Assembly (NCBI RefSeq): GCF_900100435.1
Contig: NZ_FNEX01000014.1
Location: forward strand, 1-64,000
DNA: 64,000 bases
Reading direction: 5' to 3'
Source of the DNA: Pedobacter sp. ok626
GTDB taxonomy: Bacteria > Bacteroidota > Bacteroidia > Sphingobacteriales > Sphingobacteriaceae
Position 1 is the stretch's first letter, and each line of letters opens with the position of its first letter. Positions 44,062 to 53,528 of the stretch are shown piece by piece. A model generated the notes under the pieces. That model had not been told where the DNA came from and searched no databases. It saw only the letters and a program-made list of their open reading frames with translations. The translations under genes and the position numbers were made by a program.

Positions 44062-46425
44062 ATGCAAATTGCTGCTCATTACAAATACATATGGTTGATT
44101 CTTTTCCTTATCATCGGATTTTCTGTACAAGCGCAGGAGAAGTATACCATAGAAGGAATGGTAAGATCTACTACCGGCGAACTGCTTATTGGAGCCGGTA
44201 TTAAGGTTCTAGGTACCAATAAATCTACAGTAACAGACAACGAAGGAAAATTTAAAATTCATGATATTAGAACAGGGGACCATAAGATCAGCGTTCGGTA
44301 TTTAGGTTATGTTGAATCTGTACAAAAACTAGTATTAGTAGGGACACCAGTCATTAGACAACTCAAATTCAACTTAAAGTCTATTCATAATGACCTTGCA
44401 GAAGTTGTAGTGATGGGGCGTACTGCAGTTAAAGAAGTGAATAGGCAAGCCTTTAACGTAACTGCTGTAGATGCAACTAAGTTATATAATACAACAATGG
44501 ACATTTCCAGCGCCCTGGATCGGGTTGCTGGCGTGCGTGTACGGGAAACAGGTGGTGTTGGTTCCAGCTTTAATATATCCTTAAATGGTTTTTCTGGTAA
44601 GCATATCCGCTACTTTATTGACGGAATTCCAATGGACAACTTTGGCTCTTCTTTTCAAATCAACAACATCCCCATCAATGTTGCGGAGCGTGTAGAAGTA
44701 TACAAGGGGGTAGTACCGATGTGGTTAGGTTCTGATGCTTTAGGTGGTGCCGTAAATATTGTGACTGGCAACAAGCACAGGAATTATGTGGATGCATCTT
44801 ACTCCTATGGATCGTTCAATACCCACAGGGGGGTGATTAATGCTGCAGCTACCTCAAAATCAGGCTTTACTGTTCAGGTAAGTGCTTTTCAGAATTACTC
44901 AGATAATAATTACAAGGTGCAATTGCCGTCAAGACTTACAAATGTACAAGGACCTGAAATTTCATTACCCAGGTTTCATGACGTATATCATAACGAGACT
45001 TTGATTGCAAATGTTGGTGTAATTGATAAATCTTTCGCAGATAATTTATTATTCGGGATCACGATGGGACAGAATTATAAAGAAATGCAAACCGGTGCAC
45101 GTCCAGATGAAGTTTTTGGTGCATTCCACAGGCGTGGAAACATTGTGATGCCATCACTTAAATACAAAAAAACAAATCTGATAAAAGGGATGGATGTTAC
45201 CATAAATGCTAACTACAACCTTGGATTTGAAAGGAATATAGATACCGCACGTGCCAGTTACAATTGGTATGGCCTGCGGACGCCAAAAGCTGCTTACGGT
45301 GAACGGGCGCATACTGATGCTAAATACTATAATCATAATGGTTTGGCAACGGCTATGGTTAGTTACAAGATCAGCGAAAGGCATTCGGTAGCCATCAACA
45401 ATGTTTTTTCCACCTTTAACCGTGAAACGAAAGATTTATTGATCCCTGCTAATGATAAGCTTGATCCAACTAAAAAGATGGATAAAAATGTACTCGGCTT
45501 TGGCTATAGTTATGATATTGATAATAAATGGAGTGCGAACTTTTTTGGGAAGTACATTTATCAGAACAATATCATCGAAAGCAAAAATCTTAACAACGTT
45601 ACTGAAAAAATAGGTTATGGATTTGCTATCGCTTATTTTTTCAATCCAAACCTGCAAGTCAGAACTTCCTATGAAATGGCTAACCGGATGCCGGAAGCAA
45701 CGGAAATATTTGGCGATTTAGAAAATCAGGATCCAAACCCGACATTGAAACCGGAAAAGAGCGATAATTTTAACATAGGAATGATTTATGGATTTAGCCT
45801 CAATAAGGAGCATCGCTTTTCTGTAACGGCCAATGGGATTTACAGGTATTCTAGCGACTTTATTTATAACACAATTAATCTCCTAAGTAAAGCTCAAGGT
45901 AAAACCATCTCTAACAACAAAGAGGGAGTAAGTACAATTGGGGTAGATGGGGAAGTAAGATATTCTTATAAAAACTGGTTATCTATTGGTGGGACCATGA
46001 CTTATCAATATCTGCAAAATTTGCAGAAATATGAAGATGGATATACTTCGGAAAGCGACGTCTATTTAGACCAGATGCCTAACATTCCCTATTTGTTTGG
46101 AAATCTGGATGCAAGTGTGTCCTTAAGGGACATCGGAAAAAAAGGTGATCACCTGACTGTAGGGTACAACCTACTTTATGTCAATCAATTTTGGTTGTAC
46201 TGGCCAAGCCTCGGCAGTAGCAATATGGCTGATAAAAACGGAATCCCCACACAGCTCGCACATGATGTTAACCTGGTATACAGTATGAAGAACGGTCGTT
46301 ACAATATCTCATTAGAGGCGAAAAATCTTACGGATAAACCCTTGTACGATAACTTCAGTCTGCAAAAACCTGGTCGCGGGTTCTATTTAAACCTTAGATA
46401 TTTTTTTAATAAAAATCAACAATAA
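44062..46425 (+). CDS. TonB-dependent receptor, XusA-like xenosiderophore type
   Basis: A receptor of 787 residues: signal peptide (IGFSVQAQEKY), carboxypeptidase-regulatory-like domain (about 30-110), plug (about 120-230, FIDGIPMDNFGSSF and DALGGAVNIVTG) and a barrel ending GFYLNLRYFFNKNQQ. Genes for a DUF4374 lipoprotein and a PepSY membrane protein follow directly. The same trio is known in Bacteroides thetaiotaomicron as XusABC, which uses foreign catecholate siderophores. The match is by gene order and families. The ligand is inferred. Confidence 0.85.
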   Translation: MQIAAHYKYIWLILFLIIGFSVQAQEKYTIEGMVRSTTGELLIGAGIKVLGTNKSTVTDNEGKFKIHDIRTGDHKISVRYLGYVESVQKLVLVGTPVIRQLKFNLKSIHNDLAEVVVMGRTAVKEVNRQAFNVTAVDATKLYNTTMDISSALDRVAGVRVRETGGVGSSFNISLNGFSGKHIRYFIDGIPMDNFGSSFQINNIPINVAERVEVYKGVVPMWLGSDALGGAVNIVTGNKHRNYVDASYSYGSFNTHRGVINAAATSKSGFTVQVSAFQNYSDNNYKVQLPSRLTNVQGPEISLPRFHDVYHNETLIANVGVIDKSFADNLLFGITMGQNYKEMQTGARPDEVFGAFHRRGNIVMPSLKYKKTNLIKGMDVTINANYNLGFERNIDTARASYNWYGLRTPKAAYGERAHTDAKYYNHNGLATAMVSYKISERHSVAINNVFSTFNRETKDLLIPANDKLDPTKKMDKNVLGFGYSYDIDNKWSANFFGKYIYQNNIIESKNLNNVTEKIGYGFAIAYFFNPNLQVRTSYEMANRMPEATEIFGDLENQDPNPTLKPEKSDNFNIGMIYGFSLNKEHRFSVTANGIYRYSSDFIYNTINLLSKAQGKTISNNKEGVSTIGVDGEVRYSYKNWLSIGGTMTYQYLQNLQKYEDGYTSESDVYLDQMPNIPYLFGNLDASVSLRDIGKKGDHLTVGYNLLYVNQFWLYWPSLGSSNMADKNGIPTQLAHDVNLVYSMKNGRYNISLEAKNLTDKPLYDNFSLQKPGRGFYLNLRYFFNKNQQ

Positions 46426-46444
46426 TAAATAACTCAATTAATAA

Positions 46445-47677
46445 ATGACTTATATGAAAACAATGATCACCAAGGCACTATCGGTTCTGATGTTCGCCGC
46501 TGTTTTATCTTCTTGCAAAAAAAATAATAGAGAGGTTATTCCTGAAAACCCTGGAAACTATATACTGGCAGTTACACCGGTTGCCCAAACAGGGAAAGCA
46601 GATTACCTGGTTACTGCAAGTAGCCTTGAAGAAGGTAAAGTATCCATCATCGGTAATGGTGTGGAGCAAGACGGTACTTACCGTTACTATGTTACCTCTG
46701 GTACAAAATTCTTTAGCATGCTTTACGGTCGTGGCAACCCTGGTGCGGTTACGGTTTATGATGTTAAAGAGGGAAAGATCAGTAAATTAAGTGATTTCAC
46801 TGCAGCAACTGTTCATGCTTTCGCTCCTGTAAATAAGGATATTTTAATGGTAAAAGTACCAAGAGCTTATGCAGCTACTGGACCTACTTTAGCGAACTGG
46901 TATATTGTGAGCACAGAAACTAATGTACAAACTTCAGAGGGTACATTGGATGCTGTTGCTGCTTCTCAAAACGGAGAGATTGCTCACTTTAGTTGGATTA
47001 AGCAGGTAGGAACCAAAATTTTCGCTCCTTTTTTCAGCATTAAAAACAATAGTTTCGAAACAGACTATCCCGATTTCGCTGGTATCGCAGTTTATTCTTA
47101 TCCTACTATGCAATATGAGAAAACAATTAAGGATACCCGTACAAGCTTTATCGGTAGATACTTTACTGATGGTTTGGCTGTAGTTGAAAATGGGGATATT
47201 TATGCTTTTTCTTCTTCCGTAGCACAAAAAGGTGGTGTGCTGACTTCTACTAAACCATCATCTATTACCCGCATTAAAGCTGGTACAACTGAATTTGACC
47301 AGACTTATTTAATGAACTTCGAAACGGCTTCTAATGGATATGTAATTACGAACTGGTTATATGTTGGTCAAAATAAATTCATTGCTAACCTGGAGGTAAA
47401 GGCTACAACTGGAGCTTATGTTGATGGCAAGCGCCTGGCAATTGTAGATGTGGTGAACAAGACTGTATCAATGGTAACTGGTTTTCCTGACGCTGCTAGC
47501 ATCGTAAATGTGACTGTAAATAACTACAGCCCTAAAGATGGAAAAACTGGTTATATGGGTGTAAACCTGACAGATGGTACTACCTGGGTTTACAAAGTGG
47601 ATGCTTCTACTAACACGGCTACAAGAGGACTTAAAGTTGAAGGTGGATTGATTACTGCTATTCAGCATGTAAAATAA
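46445..47677 (+). CDS. DUF4374 lipoprotein (XusB-like)
   Basis: A lipoprotein of 410 residues (VLSSCKKNNRE). It starts at ATG 46445 or, equally well, at the ATG three codons on. The protein is a predicted beta propeller: repeated blades such as VTVYDVKEGKISKLSDF and FAGIAVYSYPTMQYEKT follow the DUF4374 pattern. In B. thetaiotaomicron XusB binds iron-loaded enterobactin at the surface. The position between receptor and PepSY protein supports the same role here. Confidence 0.85.
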   Translation: MTYMKTMITKALSVLMFAAVLSSCKKNNREVIPENPGNYILAVTPVAQTGKADYLVTASSLEEGKVSIIGNGVEQDGTYRYYVTSGTKFFSMLYGRGNPGAVTVYDVKEGKISKLSDFTAATVHAFAPVNKDILMVKVPRAYAATGPTLANWYIVSTETNVQTSEGTLDAVAASQNGEIAHFSWIKQVGTKIFAPFFSIKNNSFETDYPDFAGIAVYSYPTMQYEKTIKDTRTSFIGRYFTDGLAVVENGDIYAFSSSVAQKGGVLTSTKPSSITRIKAGTTEFDQTYLMNFETASNGYVITNWLYVGQNKFIANLEVKATTGAYVDGKRLAIVDVVNKTVSMVTGFPDAASIVNVTVNNYSPKDGKTGYMGVNLTDGTTWVYKVDASTNTATRGLKVEGGLITAIQHVK

Positions 47678-47723
47678 TTCCTTCATCAAAAAATACAATT
47701 TATAACACCAAACGAATAAAACA

Positions 47724-49034
47724 ATGATACCGGCAACTAAAAATACCCTAGCAAAAAAGAAGAGCAAAGATTCACTCTTCACCAGAATCAACAAATGGCT
47801 CCACCTTTGGTTGGGCTTGGCTTCCGGAATCATTGTTTTAATTGTTTGTTTAACAGGTTGTATCTGGGTGTTTAATGAAGAAATTAATAATTTATTGGCG
47901 CCGGAAACAAAGATTGAAAAACAGGATAAACCTGTTATTAGCCCGGCACAGTTATCGGCCATTGTGGCCCGTGATTATCCTGATAAATTACCCGCTTATG
48001 CCAGTTACCAGCAAGGCCGTACCATCGATCTAAATTTGAAAAATAAGGTTGAAAAGAAGGAAAAAGGAGCCCGTGGTGGTGGTAGAAGAGGAGCTGGGAT
48101 TACCCTTAAAATTAACCCTTATACCGGAGAGGTTGTCAGTAAAGAAGTTCGGAAAAAAGGCGAAACTGACTTCTTTATGTTTATTTTGAATGGCCATCGT
48201 TTTTTATGGATGCCCTATGAGATTGGCAGACCTATTGTAAATTATGGGACAATGATTTTTGTGGTATTATTGATTACGGGACTGATTTGGTGGTATCCAA
48301 AGAAATGGAACAAGTCTACAACTGATAAGAGTTTTAAAATCAAATGGGGTGCTTCTTTTAAGCGTGTAAACCTTGATTTGCACAACGTTCTGGGCTTTTA
48401 TTCGCTGTTATTTTTATTGGCTATAGCGCTCACAGGAATGGTTTATGGTATAAAATGGTATAGTGAAGGCTTATATTGGGTAACTTCTGGAGGTGAGCCA
48501 CTAGCGGAGTTTAAACGTCTGGAATCTGACTCTCTGCAAGCTAAGAAGTTCTATACACCAGAACGGGCTATGGATTTAGCCTGGAATAAAGTGATTACAA
48601 AACATCCAAAATCTCAGGGCTTTTACCACAATTTCCCTGATACTTCGGCCGCAAAAGCCACGATTAACATTACTGTATATCCAAATACAGGACAATTTTA
48701 CAACAGTCAGGGTTATACATTTGATCAGCATACTTTAGCGGAGCTTAAGCGAGAGGATGTATACAATGCCGAGTATGCAACAGCAGGCTTTTCTACCAAA
48801 TTGCGCAAAATGAATTATGATATTCATGTAGGCAGTATTTTAGGGTTTCCGGGAAAGGTTATGGCTTTTTTGGCTTCTTTGATCGGTGCAAGTTTACCGA
48901 TAACTGGTTTTTTAATTTGGTATGGCAGGAAGTTTAAAAAGAAGAAGAAGGTCCTGAAAAAGGTAGATATATCCGCTGAAAATAAAGTTCAAGAAAGTAA
49001 ATCGTTAGTGCAAAAAGAGGTTCTTCAAGATTAG
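47724..49034 (+). CDS. PepSY-domain membrane protein (XusC-like, putative ferric reductase)
   Basis: A protein of 436 residues with four membrane segments (about 30-52, 170-190, 225-250 and 375-397). PepSY-type regions lie between them (ITLKINPYTGEVVSKEV and INITVYPNTGQFYNSQG). HLWLGLASGIIVLIVCLTG and LDLHNVLGFYSLLFLLAIALTGM hold conserved His residues seen in PiuB/PepSY-TM proteins, which probably bind heme and reduce ferric siderophore in the periplasm. A Lys/Arg/Gly-rich loop (KKEKGARGGGRRGAG) is unusual. It closes the operon. Confidence 0.85.
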   Translation: MIPATKNTLAKKKSKDSLFTRINKWLHLWLGLASGIIVLIVCLTGCIWVFNEEINNLLAPETKIEKQDKPVISPAQLSAIVARDYPDKLPAYASYQQGRTIDLNLKNKVEKKEKGARGGGRRGAGITLKINPYTGEVVSKEVRKKGETDFFMFILNGHRFLWMPYEIGRPIVNYGTMIFVVLLITGLIWWYPKKWNKSTTDKSFKIKWGASFKRVNLDLHNVLGFYSLLFLLAIALTGMVYGIKWYSEGLYWVTSGGEPLAEFKRLESDSLQAKKFYTPERAMDLAWNKVITKHPKSQGFYHNFPDTSAAKATINITVYPNTGQFYNSQGYTFDQHTLAELKREDVYNAEYATAGFSTKLRKMNYDIHVGSILGFPGKVMAFLASLIGASLPITGFLIWYGRKFKKKKKVLKKVDISAENKVQESKSLVQKEVLQD

Positions 49035-49096
49035 TAAACCATTGTTCTTCGCAAAAAATATCGGTTTAATCTGATTTTAGTGCCGGTTGATCTCAA

Positions 49097-49173
49097 TTAA
49101 CATTTGTTAACATCATAATTTCTAAAATTCGCTTCATCAACATGATGTTGAGCTTTAGAAATGTTAAACATTT
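49097..49173 (+). promoter_or_regulatory. Cluster of dyads and a nested hairpin before the DUF4397 operon
   Basis: Three palindromes: TTAACATTTGTTAA (49097-49110, 2-base centre), TCAACATGATGTTGA (49137-49151) and AAATGTTAAACATTT (49159-49173). The middle one is nested in longer arms ATTTCTAAA (49118-49126) and TTTAGAAAT (49154-49162). No T-run follows, so this is more likely an operator or a structured leader than a terminator. Confidence 0.5.
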
Positions 49174-49185
49174 AAATCAATTGCG

Positions 49186-49887
49186 ATGAAAATCTCTACA
49201 AAAACCGGTATTAAAAATTTGAGTCAGCTTATTGCTGTTACTCTTTTGCTGTTTAGTTTATTACTGACATCTTGTTCGAAAGAAACGGAGACAACTGCAT
49301 ATGCTTACCTGAGTGTTGCAAATGTATCTCCTACTTTGGGTACCTATAATATTTACCTTGATGGTACCAAATCCAATACCTCCGGAGCAGTAGCTTTTGG
49401 TGGGATATTGGCTTATAGCACCCTTACGGCAGGCAATCACACCTTAAGTTTTACAACGGAAAGTAGCGTTAATGTATTAGCGACTAAAACCGTAAGTCTG
49501 GAAGAGAATGGAGTCTATTCAGCCTTTTTAATTGACAAAGGAAATAATCTCGATGTTTTACTGATAAAAGATGAAATCAACGTTGCTTCTACAGAGAAAG
49601 CTTTCATAAGGTTCATTAACTTGTCGCCCGATGCGCCTGAATTGGATTTATCAGTTAGCGAAGCTGAGACGTTGATTAGTGGTAAAGCATATAAATCAGC
49701 AAGTGCTTTTCAGGCAATTGATCCAAAAACGTATTCTTTTGAGCTTAAAGCTAACGGAATTGTTAAAACAATACTAACAGATCAAACCCTTACCGCGGGG
49801 AAATATTATACGATAATTGCCAGGGGCTTAACTACTGTTGGTGATATTGATCAGCCCTTTGGGGCCCAGCTAATCACTAATCTATAA
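49186..49887 (+). CDS. DUF4397 lipoprotein
   Basis: A lipoprotein of 233 residues (LLTSCSKETE). Two beta-sandwich repeats are visible, each with the DUF4397 wording: AYLSVANVSPTLGTYNIYLDG (about 40) and AFIRFINLSPDAPELDLSV (about 145). Lines such as AGNHTLSF and AGKYYTIIARGL complete the fold. It is the first gene of an operon with a TonB receptor, DUF4249 lipoprotein and LytSR system. Function is unknown, and surface adhesion or substrate capture is a guess. Confidence 0.85.
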   Translation: MKISTKTGIKNLSQLIAVTLLLFSLLLTSCSKETETTAYAYLSVANVSPTLGTYNIYLDGTKSNTSGAVAFGGILAYSTLTAGNHTLSFTTESSVNVLATKTVSLEENGVYSAFLIDKGNNLDVLLIKDEINVASTEKAFIRFINLSPDAPELDLSVSEAETLISGKAYKSASAFQAIDPKTYSFELKANGIVKTILTDQTLTAGKYYTIIARGLTTVGDIDQPFGAQLITNL

Positions 49888-49897
49888 ACGGATTAGG

Positions 49898-52705
49898 ATG
49901 AGAAAAGAAATATGGCTTATGGTGATTATGGTCGTAATTACCTATACAGCAAAGGCCCAACGGCCGCTACGAACCGATGCTACAATAAGTGGATTCTATA
50001 CCACCTCAATGGATAAGATATTAGATACCATTATGGCTGGTTCTGATCTCAAAATTGTCTTCGACAGGAGCCTCGTGAGTAAGTATGATGTTGTAGATCG
50101 TTTTAATAATGAAAATGTGAAAGATGTAATCTTCCAATTGTGTAAGTCAAACAAGCTTTATTATTGGGTAGATGCAGACATGACCGTGTATATCATCCGA
50201 GTTCCGGAGGACGTTGCTCGCTTAAAGAAAATGAGGCAAAATATGGAGGTCGGACGAGCAAAGTCATTTCAGATTCAAAAATCTGAGGATGTAGGTATTC
50301 AACCTACGCTGGAGAAACGAAAAAGCGACCCCTTTAACATTACAGGGCGAATTATTGATCGCGGCAGTGGAGAATCTCTTCCTTCTGCGATTGTACGGGT
50401 GCAACATACCGGTATCATTAGTAATACCAATGCGGATGGTTATTTTACACTTATTGCTGTCCCCTCCGATACCTGTAAGCTTGAGGTGAATTATGTTGGT
50501 TATCAGCGTGAAACCTATTATTTGAATAAGGACAACATTAAAAAGGAGTTGATTATTGGTCTTTACCCCGCTTTAAAAACACTAAATGAAGTGGTGATTA
50601 CAGATAAGCGTAGTGAGGGCTTAATGAGTACCGACAAGCGGAGGGTAAGTGTATTACAAATTTCCCCTTCAAAACTGGAGGAATTGCCGAATATAGGGGA
50701 GAAAGATATTTTACGATCTTTTCAGTTGATGCCCGGTATCAGCGCCAGCAATGAATCTTCTTCAGGTGCATATGTTCGTGGTGGTACACCTGATCAGAAC
50801 CTGGTACTTTTTGATGGCTTTACCGTTTATCAGGTGGATCATCTTTACGGTTTTTTTAGTGCTTTTAATAGCAATGCAGTTAAGGATGTGACGATGTATA
50901 AAGGTGGCTTTTCTGCAAAATACGGGGGAAGACTATCCAGCGTAACAGATATTGTGGGCAAGGAAGGCAATAGTAAGGAAACTAATATTGCAGGTGATTT
51001 AAGTCTGCTGAGTGCGAATGTATTTGTTGAAAAGCCTTTGAATGATAAGTCGACCTTGTTGCTGGCTTACAGGCGTTCTTATCAGGGACCTTTGTATGAC
51101 AAGATCTTTAATAAATTCAACACCAGCACAGCTACGACAAATGGGGCTGGCGGTGCAGCGGGACCAGGCCCTGGTGGGCCGCCAGGAGGTGGGGGTGGTG
51201 GTTTTGGCGGAAATGCAGCTTCAGTAAGTACACCCTCCTCTTATTTCTATGATCTAAATGCAAAATATACCTATGCACCTGATCAGAAAAATAGGTTTTC
51301 CTGGAGTATCTACCAGGGAAATGACAATCTGGATAACAGCAGAAGTTTAACACTCCCATCTGCAATAAATAATGGCAGAGCTATAAACATGTCTGATAAA
51401 ACGACCTATGGTAATCTTGGATCCAGTTTTAAATGGTCTAGTAAATGGAACTCTAAATTATACTCCAATACATTACTCAGTTATTCAACTTACCATAGTG
51501 AGAGAGACAATAGCTCTAAAGTTACTGTGCAGGATGAGGATGGTAATGACGAGGAAATCAGTACGGGTACTTTCGAAAAGAATAAGCTTAAGGATTTTAG
51601 TTTAAAGTCCGATTGGGAGTACCAACTGGGGGCAAAGGTCAAAGTTTTGTTTGGGGGTTTTGCATCCCAGCAGCATGTAACCTATGAAAGTAGTCAGAGT
51701 GATACCAGTAAACTGATTGATCAGAACACTTCGGCAATTACATCAGGAGCATATGGAGAGCTGGAAAGTGATCTGACCGACAAAATTCAGGTAAAAGGAG
51801 GACTAAGAAGTACACTATATGACCAGACGGGTAAATTATATTTTGAACCTCGTTTTTCTGCCACTTATACTTTAACTGATAAATTAACTTTAAAAGCATC
51901 AACCGGCAAGTTTTATCAGTTTACCAATAGAGTACTTAGAGAAGATATTCTTTCCGGAAGCCGTGATTTTTGGGTGTTATCCAATGGCAGTTCTATACCT
52001 GTTAGTTCGGCAAATCACTATATAGCCGGTTTTAGCTATGAAACTGGTCAGTTTTTGATTGATATTGAGGGTTATTACAAGCAACTGGATAACTTGTCTG
52101 AATATTCGCAAAGACTAACTGGTAGCCGTAGGCCAGGTCAGAATGTTACCCTTGAGGAGCATTTCTACAACGGCAGTGGTTATGCCAAAGGCCTTGAATT
52201 TATGCTTCAGAAAACAAGGGGTAAGTATACCGGCTGGATCAGTTATACCTTAGCCAATGCAACCAATAATTTTGATGCTTATGGTGGCGAATTTGCTGCC
52301 AGCCAGGATACACGTCATGAGTTTAAATCGGTAAACTTATATCATTACGGTAAATGGACGTTCTCCGCAACTTGGATTTTTGCCACAGGCAAACCTTATA
52401 CAGCGCCATTAAGTAGTTATACCATTAATGATTACAGTGGTAACAGCCATACATTTTTAACGATCAGCGGAAAGAATGCTTTGCGTATGCCTGACTATCA
52501 TAGGCTGGACGCCTCAATTACTTATGACTTGATTAAGGTAGATAGCCGTAAGACCGGTAGTATTGGATTCTCTTTATTCAATATTTACAACCGATCTAAC
52601 GTTTGGTACAAACAATACAATATTGTAAATAATCAGGTGGTTACTTCCAATGTTAATTATTTAGGTCTTACTCCCAATATCACACTTAGCTTAAAATGGA
52701 AATAG
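49898..52705 (+). CDS. TonB-dependent receptor with STN-like N-terminus and Gly-rich insert
   Basis: A receptor of 935 residues: signal peptide (YTAKAQRPLR), an STN-like secretin domain (about 25-105, TTSMDKILDTIMAGSDLKIVFD), a carboxypeptidase-regulatory-like domain (about 147-225), a plug (GAYVRGGTPDQNLVLFDGF) and a barrel. A run of Gly and Pro at about residues 414-440 (GPGPGGPPGGGGGGFGG) sits in an extracellular loop or linker of the barrel. No FecR/FecI pair is present. The LytSR genes in the operon may take its place. The partner DUF4249 gene overlaps by 10 bases. Confidence 0.88.
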   Translation: MRKEIWLMVIMVVITYTAKAQRPLRTDATISGFYTTSMDKILDTIMAGSDLKIVFDRSLVSKYDVVDRFNNENVKDVIFQLCKSNKLYYWVDADMTVYIIRVPEDVARLKKMRQNMEVGRAKSFQIQKSEDVGIQPTLEKRKSDPFNITGRIIDRGSGESLPSAIVRVQHTGIISNTNADGYFTLIAVPSDTCKLEVNYVGYQRETYYLNKDNIKKELIIGLYPALKTLNEVVITDKRSEGLMSTDKRRVSVLQISPSKLEELPNIGEKDILRSFQLMPGISASNESSSGAYVRGGTPDQNLVLFDGFTVYQVDHLYGFFSAFNSNAVKDVTMYKGGFSAKYGGRLSSVTDIVGKEGNSKETNIAGDLSLLSANVFVEKPLNDKSTLLLAYRRSYQGPLYDKIFNKFNTSTATTNGAGGAAGPGPGGPPGGGGGGFGGNAASVSTPSSYFYDLNAKYTYAPDQKNRFSWSIYQGNDNLDNSRSLTLPSAINNGRAINMSDKTTYGNLGSSFKWSSKWNSKLYSNTLLSYSTYHSERDNSSKVTVQDEDGNDEEISTGTFEKNKLKDFSLKSDWEYQLGAKVKVLFGGFASQQHVTYESSQSDTSKLIDQNTSAITSGAYGELESDLTDKIQVKGGLRSTLYDQTGKLYFEPRFSATYTLTDKLTLKASTGKFYQFTNRVLREDILSGSRDFWVLSNGSSIPVSSANHYIAGFSYETGQFLIDIEGYYKQLDNLSEYSQRLTGSRRPGQNVTLEEHFYNGSGYAKGLEFMLQKTRGKYTGWISYTLANATNNFDAYGGEFAASQDTRHEFKSVNLYHYGKWTFSATWIFATGKPYTAPLSSYTINDYSGNSHTFLTISGKNALRMPDYHRLDASITYDLIKVDSRKTGSIGFSLFNIYNRSNVWYKQYNIVNNQVVTSNVNYLGLTPNITLSLKWK

Positions 52706-53502
52706 TAAAACATATTAAAAGTAGCGCTACCGTTCTTGTAGTGGTATTTAGCTGCCTCTTAGCGTGTAAGAAGGAAGATGCTGCAATAGCAGATTATAGT
52801 CGTCCTGTGGTACAGGCTTACCTTGTTCCGGGAAGTCCTTTACAGGTAAAAGTGTATTACCAAAAATATTTGGATGACACGATTTCTTATGGCTTTCCCC
52901 TTAAAGATTTACAACTCAAAGTATCTGACGGGACAACTACTGTATCACTAACTGAAAAGGCAGCTGGGGTATATGAATATGCTGATGCCGGGTTTGTAAA
53001 AGACAAAGGAACATATGCCTTAAGCTTTACTTACCTGGATAAGACGATAAGTGCACAGACTACAATGCCAGAGAAGCCAGTAGCGTTTACGGTATCCGCG
53101 AGCAGTCAGAAAGTGCCCGCGTTTTCTTTCGGTACAGAACCTGAGACTTTTGTGCCGGTTACATTTAAATGGAATAACAACGACGGAGGCTATTATATAA
53201 TGATGATGAAAAATACGGACACTTATCCAACGCGCATTAATAGCCGTGATACCAGACCATATGCGGATTCAGAAGCAATTCTGGGTCAGGTGTCTACCTA
53301 TCAAACTCAGCAGATGATGTTTAATTTTTCGGGAAACTATAAGGTACTGCTCTTTCGGATTAATAAGGAGTACAGTGATGCATTGAACAGTGGCGGTGGG
53401 ACTTCCTTAAATCTGACTAATCCTTTTACAAATGTTCAGAACGGTTTGGGTATTTTTACAGCCATGCAGGCAGATACGGTGGATTTGTTGGTCTATCAAT
53501 AA
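52696..53502 (+). CDS. DUF4249 lipoprotein, partner of the TonB receptor
   Basis: A lipoprotein of 268 residues (SCLLACKKED). DUF4249 features are PVVQAYLVPGSPLQVKVYYQK near the start, LQLKVSDGTTTVSLTEK and GTYALSFTYLDKTISAQTTMPEKP in the middle. Such lipoproteins are steady companions of this receptor class and are thought to play the part that SusD plays for SusC. The start codon overlaps the end of the receptor gene by 10 bases, so translation is coupled. Confidence 0.87.
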   Translation: MEIVKHIKSSATVLVVVFSCLLACKKEDAAIADYSRPVVQAYLVPGSPLQVKVYYQKYLDDTISYGFPLKDLQLKVSDGTTTVSLTEKAAGVYEYADAGFVKDKGTYALSFTYLDKTISAQTTMPEKPVAFTVSASSQKVPAFSFGTEPETFVPVTFKWNNNDGGYYIMMMKNTDTYPTRINSRDTRPYADSEAILGQVSTYQTQQMMFNFSGNYKVLLFRINKEYSDALNSGGGTSLNLTNPFTNVQNGLGIFTAMQADTVDLLVYQ

Positions 53503-53528
53503 ATTATTATTCTACATTTGAGCTTTCA

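Noticed and set aside
47468..47962. A 164-residue open frame on the minus strand across the DUF4374/PepSY junction
   Set aside because: It spans two well-supported genes and shows no protein features.
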